Shown here: in pieces, positions 62,187 through 64,000 of the stretch | How positions within the stretch are numbered: position 1 is the stretch's first letter | Layout of the letters: the number at the start of each line of letters is the position of its first letter | NCBI RefSeq assembly: GCF_042677045.1 | Contig: NZ_JBHTIH010000003.1 | Location: forward strand, 248,001 to 312,000 | Reading direction: 5' to 3' | Length of the DNA stretch: 64,000 nucleotides | Origin: Lysobacter_K koreensis | GTDB lineage: Bacteria; Pseudomonadota; Gammaproteobacteria; Xanthomonadales; Xanthomonadaceae | Translations under genes and position numbers: made by a program | The notes under the pieces: generated by a model | The model's input: only the letters and a program-made list of their open reading frames with translations | Database searches by the model: none | Told to the model about the DNA's origin: nothing

Positions 62187-62701
62187 CACTGGGTCACCAG
62201 GCTGGTGAAGATCACCGCCTCGACCTTGTCTGGCATGCCTTCGCCCTTGAGCACCTGGCGCACCTCGCCGAGTGCGGCGGCCTGCAGGCGTTCCTTGCCG
62301 CTGCGCTGCGCCAGCCGCGCCGCCGATTGCTGGCCGAACAGCAGCAGCAGGCGGTTGCGCAGCGCCGGCGCGTGCAGTTCCAGCGCGCCGCGGGTGTCGG
62401 CATCGCGGGTCATCAGCTGCACGTCGGCCTGCAGGTAGCGCACCGCGTCCTCGTCGGCCAGGTTGACCACGAACGCCGGCTCCAGCGCGTAGTACTGCGC
62501 CGGCGCACGCGCCTTGGCCTGCGCCTTGGCGGTGGCCTGCTGTTCGGCGTGGCGCGCTTGCCACCACCACCAGCCACCGCCGCCGCCCGCGCCGAGCACG
62601 AGGACGGCGATCACGATCCACAAGGGCTTCCTGCTGCCGCGCTTGGCGGGCGGCTTGGCGGGAGTCTGGACAGTCGCTTCAGGGGCGGGGGCTGCTGGCA
62701 C
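62186..62701 (-). CDS. fliL: flagellar basal-body-associated protein FliL
   Basis: 171 residues. An N-terminal cytoplasmic Pro/Ala stretch, one TM helix with a run of W (VLVLGAGGGGGWWWWQAR, about 33-48), and the periplasmic FliL domain (YYALEPAFVVNLADEDAVRYLQ). It sits around the stator. It begins with GTG at 62701; the nearby ATG is out of frame. A sigma54-type site lies about 35-50 bp upstream. Confidence 0.93.
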   Translation of the reverse strand: MPAAPAPEATVQTPAKPPAKRGSRKPLWIVIAVLVLGAGGGGGWWWWQARHAEQQATAKAQAKARAPAQYYALEPAFVVNLADEDAVRYLQADVQLMTRDADTRGALELHAPALRNRLLLLFGQQSAARLAQRSGKERLQAAALGEVRQVLKGEGMPDKVEAVIFTSLVTQ

Positions 62702-62734
62702 GAACGGGCATCCGGTGGGGCGATGCCGGGTCAG

Positions 62735-62750
62735 TGCAAGCGGCGTGCCG
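62735..62750 (-). promoter_or_regulatory. sigma54-type promoter before fliL
   Basis: Minus strand: CGGCACG, 4 bp, TTGCA, which matches TGGCACG-N4-TTGCW but for the first base. The GG and GC are spaced as required. The implied start is near 62724, about 22 nt before the fliL GTG. No activator site was identified. Confidence 0.7.
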
Positions 62751-62862
62751 GAGTGGCGGCGGCGGTTCGTCGGGGTTTTGACGGAAGACTGAATGCGCCG
62801 GTGTCGATGCTTTGGCGCCGGCGGTGTTCAGTGCACGCGGTTGCGCGCGCAGGTCGCTTCGG

Positions 62863-64000
62863 TCAGGCGTACTCGTCGAGCAGGCCGCGGCTATGCATGC
62901 GCGCAGGGGCAGTGGTCGGCGCATGCGCGTCATCGGTGGCCGCGGCGTGGCCGCCCGCGCTCGCCCGCGCCGAGTGCGCCTGGCCCGGCTGGCGCTGGCC
63001 GACATCGGCCTGCCCCAGCTGCAGGCCGTGCTGGCCGAGCAGCTCGCGCAGGCGCGGCAGGCTGGCTTCGATCGCCTGGCGGACTTCGGCGTGGGCGCTG
63101 TGGAATTCGGCGCTGACCCGGCTGCCGTCGAGCTGCACGCGCACCTCGATCGGGCCGACGTGCTCGGGATTGAGGCGGATCTCGGCGTGGCCGAGGCGTT
63201 GCTCGGCCATCCAGGCGATGCGCGCGCCGAAGCCGTCGTCGAAACCGGCGTCCGGGTTGGCGGGCAGCGCCAGCGGCGTGGTCGGCATTGCGGCCCGCAG
63301 CGGGGCCGCTGCGGCCAGGGGCGTCGCGGCGGTCAAGCTGCTGCCGTCGTACGCCGACAAGCCGTCTACCGCGGCGCTCGCGGCTGCGCCGCCGGCGGAT
63401 TCGGGTGTCAGTGCGGCGGCGGCCAGTTCGGCCAGGGCCGCGAAGCTCGCGCCGCTCGCCTTCGCCGTCGCGCCGTCGGCGCCGGGGTTCGGCAGCGGCA
63501 GGCCCGCGGGCGCGGCGCCCGGTGCGGCGGTCATCGGCGTCGCAGGGGCGCCTGCGCCGGTCGCTGGCGGGGCAACGCCATCGGCCGCTACCGGCTGCAC
63601 CCAGCTGCCGGACAGCAGTGCGAGCAACTGGTCGGGCAGGGCGGGGGTCGCAGAGGTGTCGGCTGCGTTCGTGTCGGCCGGCGTTGCGATCGCGCTCGGG
63701 GTGGCTGCGAGCGCGGGTGCGGCGGGTGCCTCGGCGCTCGCGCTGGCGGCCAGCAACGAGGCGAAGTCGCTGGCGGCCGCGGGTTCGCGCGCCGACCGGT
63801 CCTGTGCGACTTCAGCGGGTGATTCGGCATTTGCCGGCGCGGCGTCGGCGGTCGGACCCTCGGCCGCCAGCGACGCCCGCTCCGTCGGATGGCGGGCCAT
63901 GCGGGTCGAGGCGTCATGGCCCTCGCCGGCGCCGGATTTCGGGCTGCGGCCGTTGACCGACCCCATCGAGGGCGCGGCGGGCGGTGCCGCGATCGATGCA
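62863..64000 (-). CDS. fliK: flagellar hook-length control protein FliK (5' end likely outside window)
   Basis: Hook-length ruler that triggers the export switch through FlhB. At least 367 residues from an ATG at 63966, but the frame stays open to the window edge, with no ribosome site before that ATG, so the start is probably upstream. The first about 230 residues are Ala/Pro/Thr-rich. The conserved C-terminal domain (RLGHAEIRLNPEHVGPIEV, RVSAEFHSAHAEVRQAIEA, LRELLGQHGLQLGQADVG) spans about 255-330 of that numbering. A Gln/His/Ala-rich tail follows. Confidence 0.9.
   Translation of the reverse strand, partial: ASIAAPPAAPSMGSVNGRSPKSGAGEGHDASTRMARHPTERASLAAEGPTADAAPANAESPAEVAQDRSAREPAAASDFASLLAASASAEAPAAPALAATPSAIATPADTNAADTSATPALPDQLLALLSGSWVQPVAADGVAPPATGAGAPATPMTAAPGAAPAGLPLPNPGADGATAKASGASFAALAELAAAALTPESAGGAAASAAVDGLSAYDGSSLTAATPLAAAAPLRAAMPTTPLALPANPDAGFDDGFGARIAWMAEQRLGHAEIRLNPEHVGPIEVRVQLDGSRVSAEFHSAHAEVRQAIEASLPRLRELLGQHGLQLGQADVGQRQPGQAHSARASAGGHAAATDDAHAPTTAPARMHSRGLLDEYA

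Overview
The window is GC-rich chromosomal DNA with densely packed genes. It looks like a member of the Xanthomonadaceae/Lysobacteraceae (Lysobacter/Luteimonas-like). The reasons are the gene content (kynurenine and homogentisate catabolism, a secreted subtilisin with PKD and P domains, MotC/MotD stators with a ParA, NWQEF-tailed chemoreceptors), the codon bias, and families of short palindromic REP-type repeats that end in the coded peptide tail LTPTPLPVGEG. No phage, insertion sequence, CRISPR array, rRNA or tRNA was seen. The genus call is inference.

Left part (1-24.5 kb) is metabolic and mixed. It starts with the end of tryptophan 2,3-dioxygenase and a POT peptide transporter. A tyrosine-degradation block follows: a MarR regulator divergent from hppD, then a Vsr-like DUF559 gene bracketed by inverted REP repeats, then hmgA. 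Next come a lipoprotein, a Ca2+/Na+ antiporter, nhaA with a small NAD(P) epimerase, an EamA exporter with an Mpo1-like protein, purC, a membrane-anchored J-domain protein, an outer-membrane beta-barrel protein, rpe, a YegS-like lipid kinase and trpE. The part closes with a zinc-ribbon protein, the subtilase, an HDOD protein and a Cache-type histidine kinase.

Right part (24.6-64 kb) is one long flagellar/chemotaxis locus, nearly all on the minus strand. In transcription order (right to left): fliK, then fliL-M-N-O-P-Q-R, flhB-A-F-G, fliA, cheY-cheZ-cheA, motC-motD, ParA and a ParP-like CheW protein, STAS, a CheY-like regulator, a second cheA, cheW, a secreted SgcJ/EcaC-like protein, a chemoreceptor, a GAF-GGDEF-EAL protein, two small plus-strand TonB-domain genes, a second chemoreceptor, a second GGDEF-EAL protein, cheR-cheD-cheB, and an unusual chemoreceptor-like protein. 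Start/stop overlaps are common, so translational coupling is likely. A sigma54-type site precedes fliL.

The most interesting signal is a set of six sites in 25.8-40.3 kb with the sigma28 (FliA) architecture TAAA-N15-GCCGATAA. They sit in front of two chemoreceptors, the chemoreceptor-like gene, one GGDEF-EAL gene and both TonB-domain genes. This puts a pair of near-identical secreted TonB C-terminal-domain proteins in the late flagellar regulon. The chemoreceptor-like protein also carries a CheZ-like D-x3-Q motif and shares its C-terminal GSVELF tail with CheD. The DNA coding that tail is repeated as a 34-bp tandem array just after its stop codon.
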